A DNA stretch of 64,000 nt from Apium graveolens (Eukaryota; Streptophyta; Magnoliopsida; Apiales; Apiaceae), in the NCBI RefSeq assembly GCF_009905375.1, contig NC_133650.1, forward strand, positions 143,166,476-143,230,475, in the 5' to 3' direction. This document shows positions 11,232-22,895 of this stretch, piece by piece; positions within the stretch are counted from its first letter, which is position 1; the number at the start of each line of letters is the position of its first letter. The notes under the pieces were generated by a model. It was not told where the DNA came from and made no database searches. It saw only the letters and a list, made by a program, of their open reading frames with translations. A program made the translations under genes and the position numbers.

Positions 11232-14200
11232 TGTGGCGCCCTCCAAACCCGGGTCAGAAGTTTGGGGTCCACACACATACCTTAATTATAACCTGCTTAT
11301 AACAATAATAAAGATAATAATAATTATATGCAGTAACCCTACTTATCCACCACCACGGACCGCGACAGGTTAAAGTATGCACACAATCCAACACACTAAT
11401 ATATTACAAACCGTTCAAATCCCAACTATTTCAACTCACACTGAGTATCAAACATTATTACAAACTTTTACAAACATAAATTATCCCAAAAGAAGTCTAC
11501 TAGTTCAGCTTTCTCAACCTGAACCCCTAGCTCTCGCGCTGGACTGGGGATCCTCTTTACCAACTGGTTCCTTTTTAACTGGAAAGAATATAAACAACAT
11601 CGCACAAATGAGCTAACTAGCTCAGCAAGTCACAATAACAAAACTGAGAATAATGATCATCAGGTGAATATATTTATGATATCAAGTGAACAATGGATTA
11701 TGATTTAGAATTGGATAATATACTTTTAATTTAAAAACCAAGGTTAGGCTGCTGATCAGTCACGCACTAACCCCGAGCAAGGCACACAGCATTGCTCTAA
11801 CTATTGGATCCAAGGCACACATTCGCCTAACTTGACCATTATATGGTCTGACCACGAATCTGGTCCACAATTTTATAAAAAAAACAATCCAATTCTAACA
11901 TAATAACAGAATATGCAATAATAAACAATAACCAGAATCATTAACAACAATGACTGTTTAACAATGAAAGGGTTTCAATCTTTGTAAGGATCAAAAAAAA
12001 TAGTTTACAAGCTTGAATGCTGGGAACTGAAAGAATTGGATAACAAAAGAATCAATATTTCAGGGTTTCAAAGATTTGAGCTCTCAAAGCATAGGATACA
12101 ATGGTTGAATGTATAAGTAATTCAGTTCAGTGTTTGGGATTTTGTTTGCATGTATTTATGGAATAGTATCGTATACTTGAGGTTTAAGTTTGGGTTTATA
12201 ATAATCAATGGCTTAGAAAGAATATGGTTCATAGCTCAAGAACAATAACTGAAATCAGGGTTTAGGTTTCTGTGCTTCAAAGCACTTGCAATGTCAACAA
12301 GACTATCAAGAATTTCAATATCTCGAGAAAGTTCAGAACACTTGCCTGGAATTAGCTTACTACTCTGTACTCGCTTCCAATCACAATCGGCTTACTCCTC
12401 AACTATCTGTTTCCCTTTTCTACGCCTTGCCTCTTCTGCTCACATATCATAAGCATCTATCAATCATCAACTCACAAGATTCTATTCAACGCACTCTTTT
12501 ATCTACCCTTCGTTTTACCCAAATCCGATTAACGGATTGAAATCTACGCAATAACGAAGTATACACCGCCTATATAGACCGATAGTCAAACCACATGTCA
12601 CATATAACACATAATACATCACGTAATCAAGGACATATCATTTATAAAGAAGTCTTAGGTCATAAATGTGCTTTCGGGTATTTAAAATAATTTTTAAAAC
12701 ATTTTTCGGAATTAAAACGGGTCGTTGGATCAAATTTCAAGTTAATAAACAGGGTTCGGCTGACCAATTCTGGCTCCGAAACAATTTTAGAATAATTATC
12801 GAGCCTTGAAAATAATTTAGAATAATATTTTAAAGCTCTAAACTATTTTTCAGAATTTTTAAATCATTTTTAATAATTAAATCTAATTAAATAATTAATT
12901 AAAAATCAATTAATAATTAATTAAATCAATTAATCAATTAATTTTCGAATTAATTGACTAATTAATCAATTAAAAATTAACTGAAATTAATTAAATAATT
13001 AATTCAGATTTATTTGTGAATTAAAAATAATTTTCGGAATTAAAATAATAATTTTTAGAATTTTCAGAAATTAAAAACGAATTTTTATAATAAAAATAAA
13101 TGGGAAATATGATTTTTAAACATTTTTAAAACAGGAATCCTATTTTTGCAAAGTCTGAAAACTACAGGGACCAAACTGCATCGTCCCCAAAACTTCAGGG
13201 ACCAAACTGCAATTTTTACAGTCCAGTCGCCGGAAAACACAGGGGTGACCGGAGAACACGATTCCGGCCTCCTCACCTTGCCACAAGCTCCAGATCACTT
13301 CTACACAACACCAGGAACACAACCATGCAATCAAAACAACCTAACAATCCCTGATTTGGCCGGAATTTGGCCGTGAAATTTCCCAGTTTCCGGCGAACAT
13401 CGGAAAACTTTAAAACACAACTCCCTTCTCTACAGACTTCGTTGGTTCATGAAACTTATACGACTGGATTGCTAATTTCACAGAGAACACAATCCACTAT
13501 ATCACAACATCAATCTATCACAGAATAAGAAACCCCCAAATTTCAATTAAGAACATTCATACGGGTTATAAATCCTAATTTTAAAATTCGAAAATCAAAC
13601 TCAAATTTGAACATGTTATTGAACTCCAACTCAGACGTATGACATATGAAAATCATCAGGAAAACAAGCTCTACAACATACAATCATCAAATCATACAAA
13701 CAATCATCCGAACAAAAATTCATATTTTTAATAAAATAAATTCGAAAATAATTAAATTTTTAGAAATTCAACCTTTGATTCTGCAGGTGTATGGATTACA
13801 GATTCTGATAGAGCTTCTCAAGACCTTCAAATCCAGTACTCGAGCTTTTCAAACAAAGATCACTAACACCTTCAAAAGTTGGTTTGATTCTCAGAAAGGT
13901 TTATGAATATATGATTTTTCTCTGTAAAATTATATATTTATCTGTCTGCAAATGATTTTGATACGAAATAAAATACGGTAAAAGGCTATTTATAATTACG
14001 GAAAATTAGTATCCCGTTGAATCATTCCGGATATAAAATGGTACGTTTATTTATAAAAACTGATCCAAACGGTATCGGTTTTCGGGATAGTTATCCCAAT
14101 CAGTACAATTTGTACTGCGGTCTTGGTCTCAGCACCCAGTTACACGTACTACGAAGTGATAATTGGGATAGTTTAATAAAAAGCTCCCGTTTATCGAAAA

Positions 14201-14673
14201 TACGGGTTTGATTAATTTACCGAAACGAATATTGTATCGAAAATGTTGTGCCGGGACCCGCGCAGGACAAACCGTACGCCGAATCGAAAAAGTCGAAACA
14301 TGGAAAATGCTCGGAATATTACAATTAGGTTAGGAAGGAGTTCTCGGTAGAGTTTTGGGTTCCAAAAACGTAACAACGGTTGACGTCGGTTGGTTCCCGT
14401 TTTTATAAAATAGATTTTAATTACCCGGAAAAAGATTTTAAAAATTTCATATGATTCTTATAAATCTATAAATCAACACAAAAATAATTAGGAAGATATA
14501 ACAATTATCTATATTTTATTTGGGACATATAAAAATAAAATACTCAATTAATATTATTTTTGAATATTCAAGTACATATATCACTTAACAATTAACTCAC
14601 AGAATAGATACTGAACACACATATTAATTATTTAATAGTAAAAATAATTACACGTTATATCCCGGATATTACA
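11232..14673 (-). repeat. Element A 5' LTR
   Basis: This 3,442-bp LTR is nearly identical to 2002-5443, with about 20 single-base differences seen by eye and no net length change. In the element's orientation it begins TGTAATATCC at 14673 and ends GGGCGCCACA at 11232. It should hold the element promoter; I could not place a TATA box with confidence. Confidence 0.95.
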
Positions 14674-14678
14674 AGGGG
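14674..14678. repeat. Right target site duplication of element A (AGGGG)
   Basis: This matches 1997-2001 exactly and adjoins the LTR end at 14673. Confidence 0.93.
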
Positions 14679-14955
14679 TAGGGGCTCTGACCACCGGAAG
14701 TGTGGGTAAAGGGATACCAGCATACACTACCATAGGTCCAACACGCTCCTCAGCTACTGGGACCTCATCCGGGTCCTCCTCATCTGGAATAGCAATAACC
14801 TCTGTCTCTGACTCCTCTGAGGGGTCCTCCTCATCTGAAACAGCAATGACCTCCGTCTCAGGCTCCTCTGAGGGGTCCTCCTCATCCTCCTCCATCTCAG
14901 GCTCCTCCTGATCCTCAACATCTAACAATGCCTCATCATGCTCACGCTCGAACAT
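14679..14955 (-). pseudogene. N-terminal part of element B's pre-gag ORF (split by element A)
   Basis: From ATG at 14953-14955 the frame encodes a strongly acidic protein. Its repeated blocks are of the type DPSEE/TEVIA: two close copies separated by about 16 residues, then a third, more divergent one. A hydrophobic, proline-containing stretch follows before element A interrupts the frame. The remainder is at 1565-2001 in the same frame once the target duplication is counted once. An in-frame TAG lies eight codons upstream, so the ATG is the likely start. Such acidic, low-complexity ends are seen in many disordered accessory proteins; no function can be assigned. A related acidic ORF remnant sits at the same place in element C (34041-34244). 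Confidence 0.65.
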
Positions 14956-15151
14956 CTCAGGGTCCTCTATCTCAGGCGCCTACACATTAAACGAGCTAAG
15001 TTACTATCATGATACTTATATGGGTTCCCGTAAGGGTTTTAACTGTCAGCACTACTTTAAGTAGTCCGACCATGAACTTGGCAAGAGTTCTTATTATCTT
15101 TGTGAGTTTGTTATTATATCGACGCATCATCTCTGAGGTTTATAACGCTTA

Positions 15152-15163
15152 GCTCTGATACCA
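15152..15163 (-). other. Primer binding site of element B (initiator tRNA-Met type)
   Basis: TGGTATCAGAGC on the - strand, 4 bases after the 5' LTR end at 15168. Confidence 0.9.
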
Positions 15164-15167
15164 TTTC

Positions 15168-18100
15168 TGTAACACCCCCAGATCTGGGGTCGGGGATCCG
15201 GGTTGTCACGGTCTTTCTTTCCACAATATCACTTCACTTAATTAATAATAAATAACCTCATGCTGTGACCCCATACTAACACACACCACAACCCGTTATA
15301 GTCTCAGAGATGAAATTAAAATAAGTACAAGTCTTTGAATCCACAATTTAAAATTATTACAATCCAAAATGATTACTTGATAATTTACAGTTAATTGCCA
15401 TTATCTGCCACAAGTTATAATTATACATAATTTGATTCTCAAAAGTAGAATGCCTGAACTACAATGGATCTACCTCTGCAGCTATAGCAGCTACAACATC
15501 ATCGGGAAGACGCGGGACGCTTCCCACGCGCTTGCGCTGGGTCTGCTGGAGTCTGGTCATCTCTCCTAACTGTTGTTGTGTGATGAAGAAATAAAGCAAG
15601 AGTGAGCCTTACAGCTCGCAAGATAATATATATAGTGATAACAATAATATAAGTATCTAAATGGATACTTAATAGAATCTCTGTCATGCGTAAGATAATT
15701 ACTTACTAGATATAAGTAAAAACAAGGAATGAAGTCACCAATACTTCACCACGCTTATATCATTTATAAAGCTACTTGAACTACCACCGTTCAAAGTATT
15801 ATAAGTTTTAAGAAAAACATCCCATAGATGAGACCACAAGTTGAGACTTGAATAGATTCAATCTTTGAAATATTGTTGAATGAAAAAGTTATGAGATACT
15901 TTATTTAGTCCCGATATATATATATATCCACATATATATATCTCTAAAACATTTCCTGGAACCTCTGTTATGTAAAGTATGAACAGAGTTTGAAACATCC
16001 AATGAATTTTGGAAAGGAAAAGAATTTTGGCATAAACCAGATATCTTGCTGATCAGGCAAAGATACCAATAAGTAACCTTTTCTACTGTAGATGGATGAA
16101 TTCCTCACCGGTCATCACCCTGGCCGCATTAGGACCTCGCGCTAGACCGTTACCCGGCCCCTCACGCGTTGATGGACTGCCACCCAGCCACTTACACAAT
16201 AATAGACCGTAACCCGGCATGTCGCTTATGCCGACTCAATCAAATGGACTTACTTCCCGAACATTGGGTAAGTAATCAAATTCTTTTCTCAAAACAGCAA
16301 CCTCGTTGCGAATATAAAATACACCACAGAGCCGGATTCCCCAGGTTTTGAGCGAGTATTTAAATCCCCTTAAAAGGAAGATCTTAAATATAAAAATGAG
16401 TTTTGGAATCCGCTCTGACTTTTAAAAAAACATTTTGAAGACTCGAAAACACTTTATAGAGTGTTTGGAGTAAAGCTGGTTTAATGAGGTAAATCAGTCC
16501 CCAGAATATTTAGAAAATGACTGAATATTATTATTTAAATAATATTCCCATAAAGAATAGTCTTTATAAAAATAATTGAAGTAGAAGTATTAAAATTTAT
16601 ACTTGAAACGAGTATTAAATAACCAAAGATATACTTATATGAAAGTATTATCTTTATTTGAATAATCGAAAATAAGTTTGATTATTTACACCTTATTCTT
16701 TAATAAAATAAAGAATATATCTCAGCAAATAATCGGAGTCATAGATCCTCAAATGAATATTCAAATAATATTCATTAAATAATATAAACTGAGTCATAAG
16801 CCCTCGAATGAATATTCAAATAATATTCAATAAATAATAAAAGGAGTCATACGCCTTCGAATAATATTCAAAATAATATTCAATAATAAAATAAAGTTAA
16901 AGTTATCGAATAAACCTTATTCGATTAATAGTTTTGAAAACTATGACCATATATATATATATATAAATATATATATATATATCCATATCCATATATATAC
17001 AAAATCTACTCGGGATCCTCGACTCCCGGTTTTAGAAAATATTTTCACCTTTGGGTCCCTATACTAAGGGTATATGCAAGATACCGCTATCCTCTAGCAT
17101 AGGTATTATCAACTGAACCAACAGATATATATTTCAAGAATATGAAACAGGCATGCATATATACCATATCACATGCTACAATATATCGCAAGAATTTGCT
17201 AAATAACCAACATGCATCTATCGCAAGATAATGCATATACAAGTGTATACATCACAACAACAGTATAACGGATAGAATACTTGCCTGAGCGACTTGGGGG
17301 TGAGAAAGGCTCGGGACGAGTCTGATAACCTATAAACAACAAGTAAGTTGGAATTAAACCAAAATCACTTGTAAATCTATACTTTAACTAACTTAGACTC
17401 TAATGCTTGTTTTGCGCTCACTGATTTGCTTAAGTCACTCGGGTGCCCTCGGCTCCACCATTTTTAATAATTTAACCTTTACGAGTTTTAAAGCGATTCC
17501 TTCGCGAATGTCTTACCAACTGCCTAACACACTTACCATAAATGTTTCATACATTAATTAACCCTTTTTGGTCTTTAACCTACATTTCAAAGTAAGGCGA
17601 GGAAAAAGTTTCGTTCGCGAAACGCCGTTACTTGAAACGGTCGTTTCTCCTAAACCGTGCATCGGAATCGAATGAACTACATATCAAAACGAAGCTCGTA
17701 ACATGAGCTATCTAAACATGGCAGTGGTCATAATCTAGCAGGGGGTTCTCGGGTGCTAATGCTATGCACAAAAACAGTCCAAAGAAAATCGGACGTTACG
17801 ACGGCTATATTTACGCGATTTCCAAATTTTAAACCATACAAAACCAACCACAAACCATCCTCAAATCCAACATACAACCAACATCCATCCTTATCACATC
17901 ATAACAACCCCAACCAATTCAATTTAATCATTCATACTTATGCTTAAACTTAACTTTAATCATACTTAAGTTCCTTTAAATCAAAACCACAACAATTACC
18001 ATTCCATTTCACTACCATTCCAAATCCCAAACTCTAAATCATAACAACAAACTACAATATCAACCCACTAATCAAAATCATCTTATAATATATAAGAATC

Positions 18101-19081
18101 TAGGGTTTGGAGATGGTATACCTTCCTTGAAGTGGTGGGTAGAGCTAGGAAGCCTTAAGAAGCTTTGAGAAGTCTTAAGAATGCTTGGATCTTCAAGAAA
18201 AACAAGAAAAAGTTCAAGTTAAAAACTTGAAAACACTATTCATTGTCTTCTTCTTTGATTAAATGAAGAAGATTGAGAAAGAATTAATGGCTTAAACTCA
18301 TGATATAGTCCTAACTAAGCATGAAGATGATTAGGGAATTATCTTACCAATTTAGGAGGCTTGGATCTTGAGTTTTGAAATTCAATGCCTTTAAAAATGC
18401 TAAAAGCCGAGAGCAAATGAAGAACTAATGCCTTGGTTGCTTTTGATTTTTGATGAGAATGATTTTTACTTGGCTTGGTTGACTTGTTTTATATTTGATT
18501 TAGTCAATTACTTTCTTGCCCTTGAAATTGTGTGGTTACAAAGCTACCACACCTCCTTCCTTCCCATGTCATGCTTATGTCATCCTCATGATGTCATCCT
18601 CCCTTCCTTGTCCTCTTTCTATTGGTTGGATGACATCATTCCCACTAATCCCTTGGATTAACTTCCTAATCGTTTGCCTAATGACCGCTGATCTGTTATA
18701 CGGTTCGCTTAACTTTCGTTCTCGTTTATCGTTTGAAGGATCATACCCGGGATCTTATTACTTAGGTTCCCTTAACCTTTCTCAATACATTATATTCCTT
18801 TTTATGATCCTCTATTATAATCCTTTAATTTAAATCCTTTTTATCCTGTTACCTTATACTCAATTCTCTCCGTATCTTGTGGATTTCCGGGAAAAACCAA
18901 AGTGTTCGGAATTGGATTCTGACGATCTTTACATACACTTATATACTTCATAGAGTACTAATAATATCCCAGAATATCCATAACAGAATTCCTACATAGT
19001 GTGGCGTGAAAAGTTTCTTCATTCAGCTAAAACACTATTCACAAGGGTTACAAAAAGTTGAAAAATTTTGGGGTTATTACA
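15168..19081 (-). repeat. Element B 5' LTR
   Basis: This LTR of 3,914 bp runs TGTAACACCCCC...GGGGTTATTACA on the + strand. It shares the termini and many internal blocks with element C's LTR in the opposite orientation, for example the ATCCCGGGTATGATCC block near 18740. It contains three imperfect repeats of about 50 bp with GAATATT dyads (about 16735-16890) and an AT dinucleotide run (about 16950-16983). Only this LTR of B is in the window. Short open frames near 18428-18833 have no support as genes. Confidence 0.9.
16735..16890 (-). repeat. LTR-internal tandem repeat with GAATATT dyads
   Basis: About three units each combine GGAGTCATA.. with a GAATATTCAAATAATATTC-type dyad. Elements C's LTRs carry the matching repeat in the other orientation (31865-31975). 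Confidence 0.75.
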
Positions 19082-20080
19082 ATTTAAGCACAAGTTATCC
19101 CTTTTTGATTACATAGGACAAATAAAACTGTTAGAGTTACCCACTAATCATGCACAACGTACATGAACCTATGCTAGCATGGCAAGTTCTAAATCTCAAG
19201 ATCCACCGTCGCTTCACAAGAGATTAACACCCTATCTTATATGTTCGCGACGCACATAAGACGAATACGCACAACCAATACTAGATATCATGCAATCATC
19301 ACATACTAAAGTATTAAACAATTAACTAAAGAATTCCATAATAAATCCATTGTAACCCCATGATCACGATTAGCCCATAATAGAACTTATCGCCATCATG
19401 GGTTCATATGAAATCATGATAAACAAACACAAGAAAATAATAACTAAACTGATTATATTAAAACAGAGTACGTCACAAGAGTAAATAAGTCAAAGCAAGA
19501 AAACTAGCATCCAACGTTACAACGAAACAAGAATCACAAGAATATATGCTTCCTCTTCGTTGCTGTGTGCTAAATCGGTCTTCTTCCTTATCTCCTTCGC
19601 TTCTTGCAAAACACAATCTAAAACATAATCTCCTCTTAATACTCTGTGAAAAATGTCTCAAATCTACCTATATAATAGTCCCATAAAACTCAGATTACAT
19701 AGAAGTTGGAAGCCAAACAGAAGTAGAAGTCTAAAATAATATATCTTTTTCCCCGACCCTGCGCGGCCGCTCAGCATTTCTGCGCGGGCGCGCAAGGCTG
19801 CTGCGCGGCCGCTCAGCATTGCTGCGCGGGCGTGCAGGACCCTACTGGAAAAATTCCAGGTTTGCTCCGTTTCTTCGCCGTAATCTGCCCATTCTTTTCC
19901 TCTCTCAATGGTGAACACATGCCAAGGCTTATTCTTGATGATTCCTCCTCCGAAATGCAACTAATACCCTGAAATGCATAAACACTAGAAAAACGCATCA
20001 AATACACAAAATACTTGATTTCAAGACACCAATTTAAGCCATTTTAAGACGTTCTAAGTGGTATAAAATGCCACTTATCA
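19082..20080 (-). repeat. Element D 3' LTR (truncated by element B insertion)
   Basis: These 999 bp align without net gaps to 28869-29867 and show about nine single-base differences. The remaining 465 bp (equivalent of 28404-28868) should lie left of the window beyond element B. It contains the GC-rich dyad motif (19759-19837) and a TATA-like box (19669-19674). Confidence 0.93.
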
Positions 20081-20096
20081 CACCCCCAAACTTAAA
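20081..20096 (-). other. Polypurine tract of element D
   Basis: On the - strand TTTAAGTTTGGGGGTG directly precedes the LTR start TGATAAGTGG. The same 16 bases recur at 21159-21174. Confidence 0.85.
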
Positions 20097-21222
20097 TCGA
20101 TGCTTGTCCTCAAGCGTCACAGACTCAAAACAAATAAAAAATATGCATGAATGCAATCTATATGAAAATGCAACGATCCCCCTTACTACAATTAACCAAC
20201 CAAATTGTCACGTCTCAACGAATGCAATTAGACACTAAAGATCAATAAACTCATGCAAACAGACATACAGCCAGAAACGTGGTGTGTGCAAATGCTTAAC
20301 AGATATGCTTCGGAACTAGACCAATTACTATGACTAGACTATCCTCAAGGCAATCCTACGATTATACAAAGAATAAAAAATTCTAGGCACAAAGTGATAT
20401 ACAACACTACAAGAACTCTGGAGCTTACTACGGAATCGTGCTTTTTATTTACAACTCAAATGCTTATTTGACTGTGCAATGAGTGAGGTCCACAAAAGAC
20501 TTATAAAATGGTATCCATGTAACGAGCGTTAGGTTAGCGGATCCCAGACTCTAAAAGCCTTAGGTCACTAGGCACAAAGTCCCCTAAGAACTTAATAACT
20601 CGAATACCAAAGAGCCCACTCTTGATCAATTATGCAAAATTTTTTTTTTTTCTCTGAGCAAGTGCGTTTCACTCCATCTTGCTCAAACCTAGACTACTCG
20701 CATAACATGTGAGCCGGCTACTAGCCATTTGACGCCTAGCCACAACTAGCAACAAATTCCATTTTTACTCCATTTTTTTTTCTTTTTCATGCCCTTACCA
20801 CTAAGAACCTATTATCAAATTCTAAGCATAATAAATAGATTATCCTCGAAAATAATCAGATCATAACAACAATCTAGCCCTTAAGCATTCTCTAAGACTT
20901 AGTGAAAATACAAGTGCTTCTAGCATGCATATCAACCTACACAACTTAATATCACTTTAATGCTATCACTACACTCGCATCAATATCACAATTCAGTCGA
21001 TAAATCATTGCAAAAGGGATCATGGTATATGCATGAGCTATATGATATGACAAACAAATAAAGCTAAAAAAAACTCTATAGCAAAAATTATGCAACTATA
21101 TGAACTAACTCTCATGAATATGCAGCTATATGACACACACAAAATATTCCTTAACTACCACCCCCAAACTTAAAATCTTTACTGTCCCCAGTGAAGGTAG
21201 TAGAAAGGAACACAGGGTATAC
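20097..21222 (-). other. Element D 3' noncoding region
   Basis: About 1.1 kb lie between the third ORF and the polypurine tract. It contains homopolymer T runs (about 20640-20652 and 20768-20777) and a short hairpin (GAGCAAG...CTTGCTC near 20656-20684). It holds a second copy of the polypurine tract. No gene is seen. Confidence 0.6.
21159..21174 (-). other. Second polypurine-like tract of element D
   Basis: The 16-base sequence CACCCCCAAACTTAAA (+ strand) is identical to the LTR-proximal tract at 20081-20096. It lies about 50 bp downstream of the third ORF and could prime a second site of plus-strand synthesis. Confidence 0.6.
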
Positions 21223-22395
21223 CTACTCGGAGTCATCATCATCAACACCCTCAGTGGGTGGAGTATCAGGCGGCGGGTATGCAGAGTCCTCACCAAAAAC
21301 TGGCCACTGGATATCAGCTCCAAGGCCTCGAAAAGCAGTCCCTAACGCAAGGGTGAGCTCCTGAGCAAACCTGCTCTGCGTCTCATACATGGCATCCATC
21401 TGCCGTGAAAGCCTCCTATACTGGGCATCACCCATCCCAGCACCCTCCTGAGCTCTCGAAGAACTAGCCTCACCACGCCCTGGCCTGGCCATAATAGCAC
21501 CTCGTGCTGGACGCCCTCCTGGAAGACGATAACCCAGCCCATGCTCCTCAGGCTCACCACCGGTCCACTCTTGCATCCCATTCAGAGTGCCAGAATCTAT
21601 CGGAGCTGCTGGCAACTGCAACTGCTCATGACCCGGCCAGTTCACTCCTACTGCTCGGCATAGCTTTGTAACCGTGGATGCATAAGGGATGTTCATATGC
21701 TTTGCTCCCCTCAAAAACTTCAGAATTCCTTGGTAGATAAACTTACCAAGGTCCACATAGTATTCCTTATTCAGAATTCCCCACAACAACTGTGCTCTCT
21801 CAACTGTGACCTCGTGTGCATGTGAAGAAGGCAAAATATTAGCACATATAAATGCATTCCATGCACGGGCATACCTGTTCATGGCGATCGCCGGAAAGTG
21901 ACGATACTCATTATTGGTTGGACTGCGGTTCCAAACTGTGCCCGGTCGACAGAGAGTCGCACAAATCAAATCCAAGTCAAAATCCTCAGCAGTCTTTTCA
22001 TTCCAGTTCTCCTCCTCGGGCTTTCTCTCTCGCTGTCCAATCACACGGCGAATCGCCGCAGGATGATAATCAACTGTCAGCCCACGAACTACAGAAAACC
22101 CATTCTTTTCAGCCTTCGTGTTCGCGTAGAACTCGCGAACAACACTCATCGGTACTGCTTCGGGTGACTCACAAAAAGCTATCCACCCCTTCTCTGCAAT
22201 CATGGGCAACAACTCACCATCCCTCCCTGATGGTAAAAACCCCCTCTCCTTCAGAATCGGCTTCCCCAACAGCCTAGTGTACTCCTCCTCCGCAGCTCTG
22301 TCAGTTAACCGAGGCCTTGCAGCAGTACCCCTTGATGAATCAGCAGTAGGAACTGTGCTGCTGCTGTCAATAGTGCGTGCTCTCTTGGGTGCCAT
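21223..22395 (-). CDS. Third ORF of element D (plant-transposon-protein-like, env position)
   Basis: A 390-residue intact frame from ATG (22393-22395), placed after pol where Athila elements carry their envelope-like ORF. It begins MAPKRAR. The middle (about residues 60-250) resembles the 'putative plant transposon protein' domain common in plant repeat annotations (from memory, unverified), with stretches such as VVREFYANT, VRGLTVDYHP and YARAWNAFICANILPSS. The C-terminal third is rich in G, R, S and E (RPGRGEASSSRAQEG) and ends in an acidic tail. I see no signal peptide or membrane segment, so an envelope role is not supported. A TATA-like box lies about 95 bp upstream (22491-22500). Its being uninterrupted while integrase has a stop argues for recent function. 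Confidence 0.75.
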   Translation of the reverse strand: MAPKRARTIDSSSTVPTADSSRGTAARPRLTDRAAEEEYTRLLGKPILKERGFLPSGRDGELLPMIAEKGWIAFCESPEAVPMSVVREFYANTKAEKNGFSVVRGLTVDYHPAAIRRVIGQRERKPEEENWNEKTAEDFDLDLICATLCRPGTVWNRSPTNNEYRHFPAIAMNRYARAWNAFICANILPSSHAHEVTVERAQLLWGILNKEYYVDLGKFIYQGILKFLRGAKHMNIPYASTVTKLCRAVGVNWPGHEQLQLPAAPIDSGTLNGMQEWTGGEPEEHGLGYRLPGGRPARGAIMARPGRGEASSSRAQEGAGMGDAQYRRLSRQMDAMYETQSRFAQELTLALGTAFRGLGADIQWPVFGEDSAYPPPDTPPTEGVDDDDSE

Positions 22396-22490
22396 TGATT
22401 TGTGAATAAAAGTGTGTAAGAACTGATTTTTGATGTTTATGAGAGGGTTTAAGTATAGGAAGTTGTGGGAGATATGTAGGATAGGTGTAT

Positions 22491-22500
22491 GTATATATAG
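22491..22500 (-). promoter_or_regulatory. TATA-like box upstream of element D's third ORF
   Basis: CTATATATAC on the - strand lies about 95 bases before the ATG at 22395 and about 160 bases after the LTR-like GC-rich motif. It is TATA-like by sequence; activity is inferred. Confidence 0.4.
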
Positions 22501-22659
22501 GGTGTGGAGTAGGTTAAATTAGATTAGGAGTGGGGTTGAGGGATAAAATCATGGGGTAATAGGAAAAGAATTCGTGGGTTTATGGGCTGTAATGGGTTTT
22601 TGTGTTTTTGTTTTTTTTTTTTTTTCTGAACTGTAAAAAAAAATTCTGGAACTCGACCC

Positions 22660-22737
22660 CTGCGCGGCCGCTCAGCATTTCTGCGCGGGCGCGCAGCAAG
22701 CTGCGCGGCCGCTCAGCATAGCTGCGCGGGCGCGCAG
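22660..22737 (-). repeat. GC-rich tandem dyad motif, internal copy
   Basis: Two tandem units of CTGCGCGGCCGC...CTGCGCGGGCGCGCAG type, with the same motif and similar flanks as in the LTRs at 29546-29624 and 19759-19837. Both places share GACC before and (T/A)CTGGAAAAA after. It stands out strongly from the AT-rich surroundings. Confidence 0.85.
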
Positions 22738-22895
22738 AGGGTCTCTGGAAAAAAAAATTTTCAGCCCCTGTTTTCTGATTTTTTTGTGTTTTTGGATAGG
22801 TTATTAACTTCTAAGGGTTCCTGTAACAACAATTCATGGGTTGCCTCCCACGCAGCGCTTCTTTTTCGTCATTAGCTTGACGTTCCGTACCTTTC

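Larger units (their letters stand above)
2002..14673 (-). mobile_element. Element A: complete Tekay/Del-like chromovirus (Ty3/gypsy), young
   Basis: Complete LTR retrotransposon of 12,672 bp. Two 3,442-bp LTRs (2002-5443 and 11232-14673) carry TGT...ACA ends and are flanked by the 5-bp duplication AGGGG. In element orientation the order is 5' LTR, primer binding site (11228-11217), extra ORF (11033-10521), a single gag-pol ORF (10089-5482), polypurine tract (5456-5444) and 3' LTR. The polyprotein ends in a chromodomain, which together with LTRs over 3 kb points to the Tekay/Del branch of chromoviruses. I count about 20 differences between the LTRs, so the insertion is recent. It lies inside the extra ORF of element B. 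Confidence 0.95.
1..19081 (-). mobile_element. Element B: Tekay-like Ty3/gypsy retrotransposon, partial, split by element A
   Basis: Element B is visible as 1-2001 and 14679-19081, the gap being element A. Reading leftward from 19081 it has a 5' LTR (19081-15168), an iMet-type primer binding site (15163-15152), an extra ORF (14955-14679 continuing 2001-1565) and gag (1152-1, cut by the window edge). Protease, RT, integrase and the 3' LTR should lie left of the window. Its LTR ends (TGTAATAACCCC and GGGGGTGTTACA in element orientation) match element C, so B and C are one family. It is inserted in the 3' LTR of element D; bases 19082-19086 (ATTTA) are the expected right copy of its target duplication. 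Confidence 0.88.
22396..22895 (-). other. Spacer between pol and third ORF of element D
   Basis: This 500-bp spacer contains, in element orientation, a GC-rich dyad motif shared with the LTRs (22737-22660), a long A run and a TATA-like box. It may be an internal promoter for the third ORF. Confidence 0.55.

Noticed and set aside
15152..15163. TGGTATCAGAGC sites as tRNA genes
   Set aside because: Only the 12-base primer binding complement is present next to LTR ends; no cloverleaf surrounds it.
18428..18833. Two overlapping + strand frames in element B's LTR
   Set aside because: They lie inside the LTR, on the strand opposite to the element, and have no domain or start context.
19664..19960. 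98-residue frame with repeated RARAEMLSGRA blocks (also 29451-29747)
   Set aside because: The repeats are the translation of the GC-rich dyad motif in the LTR, so this is probably not a protein-coding signal.
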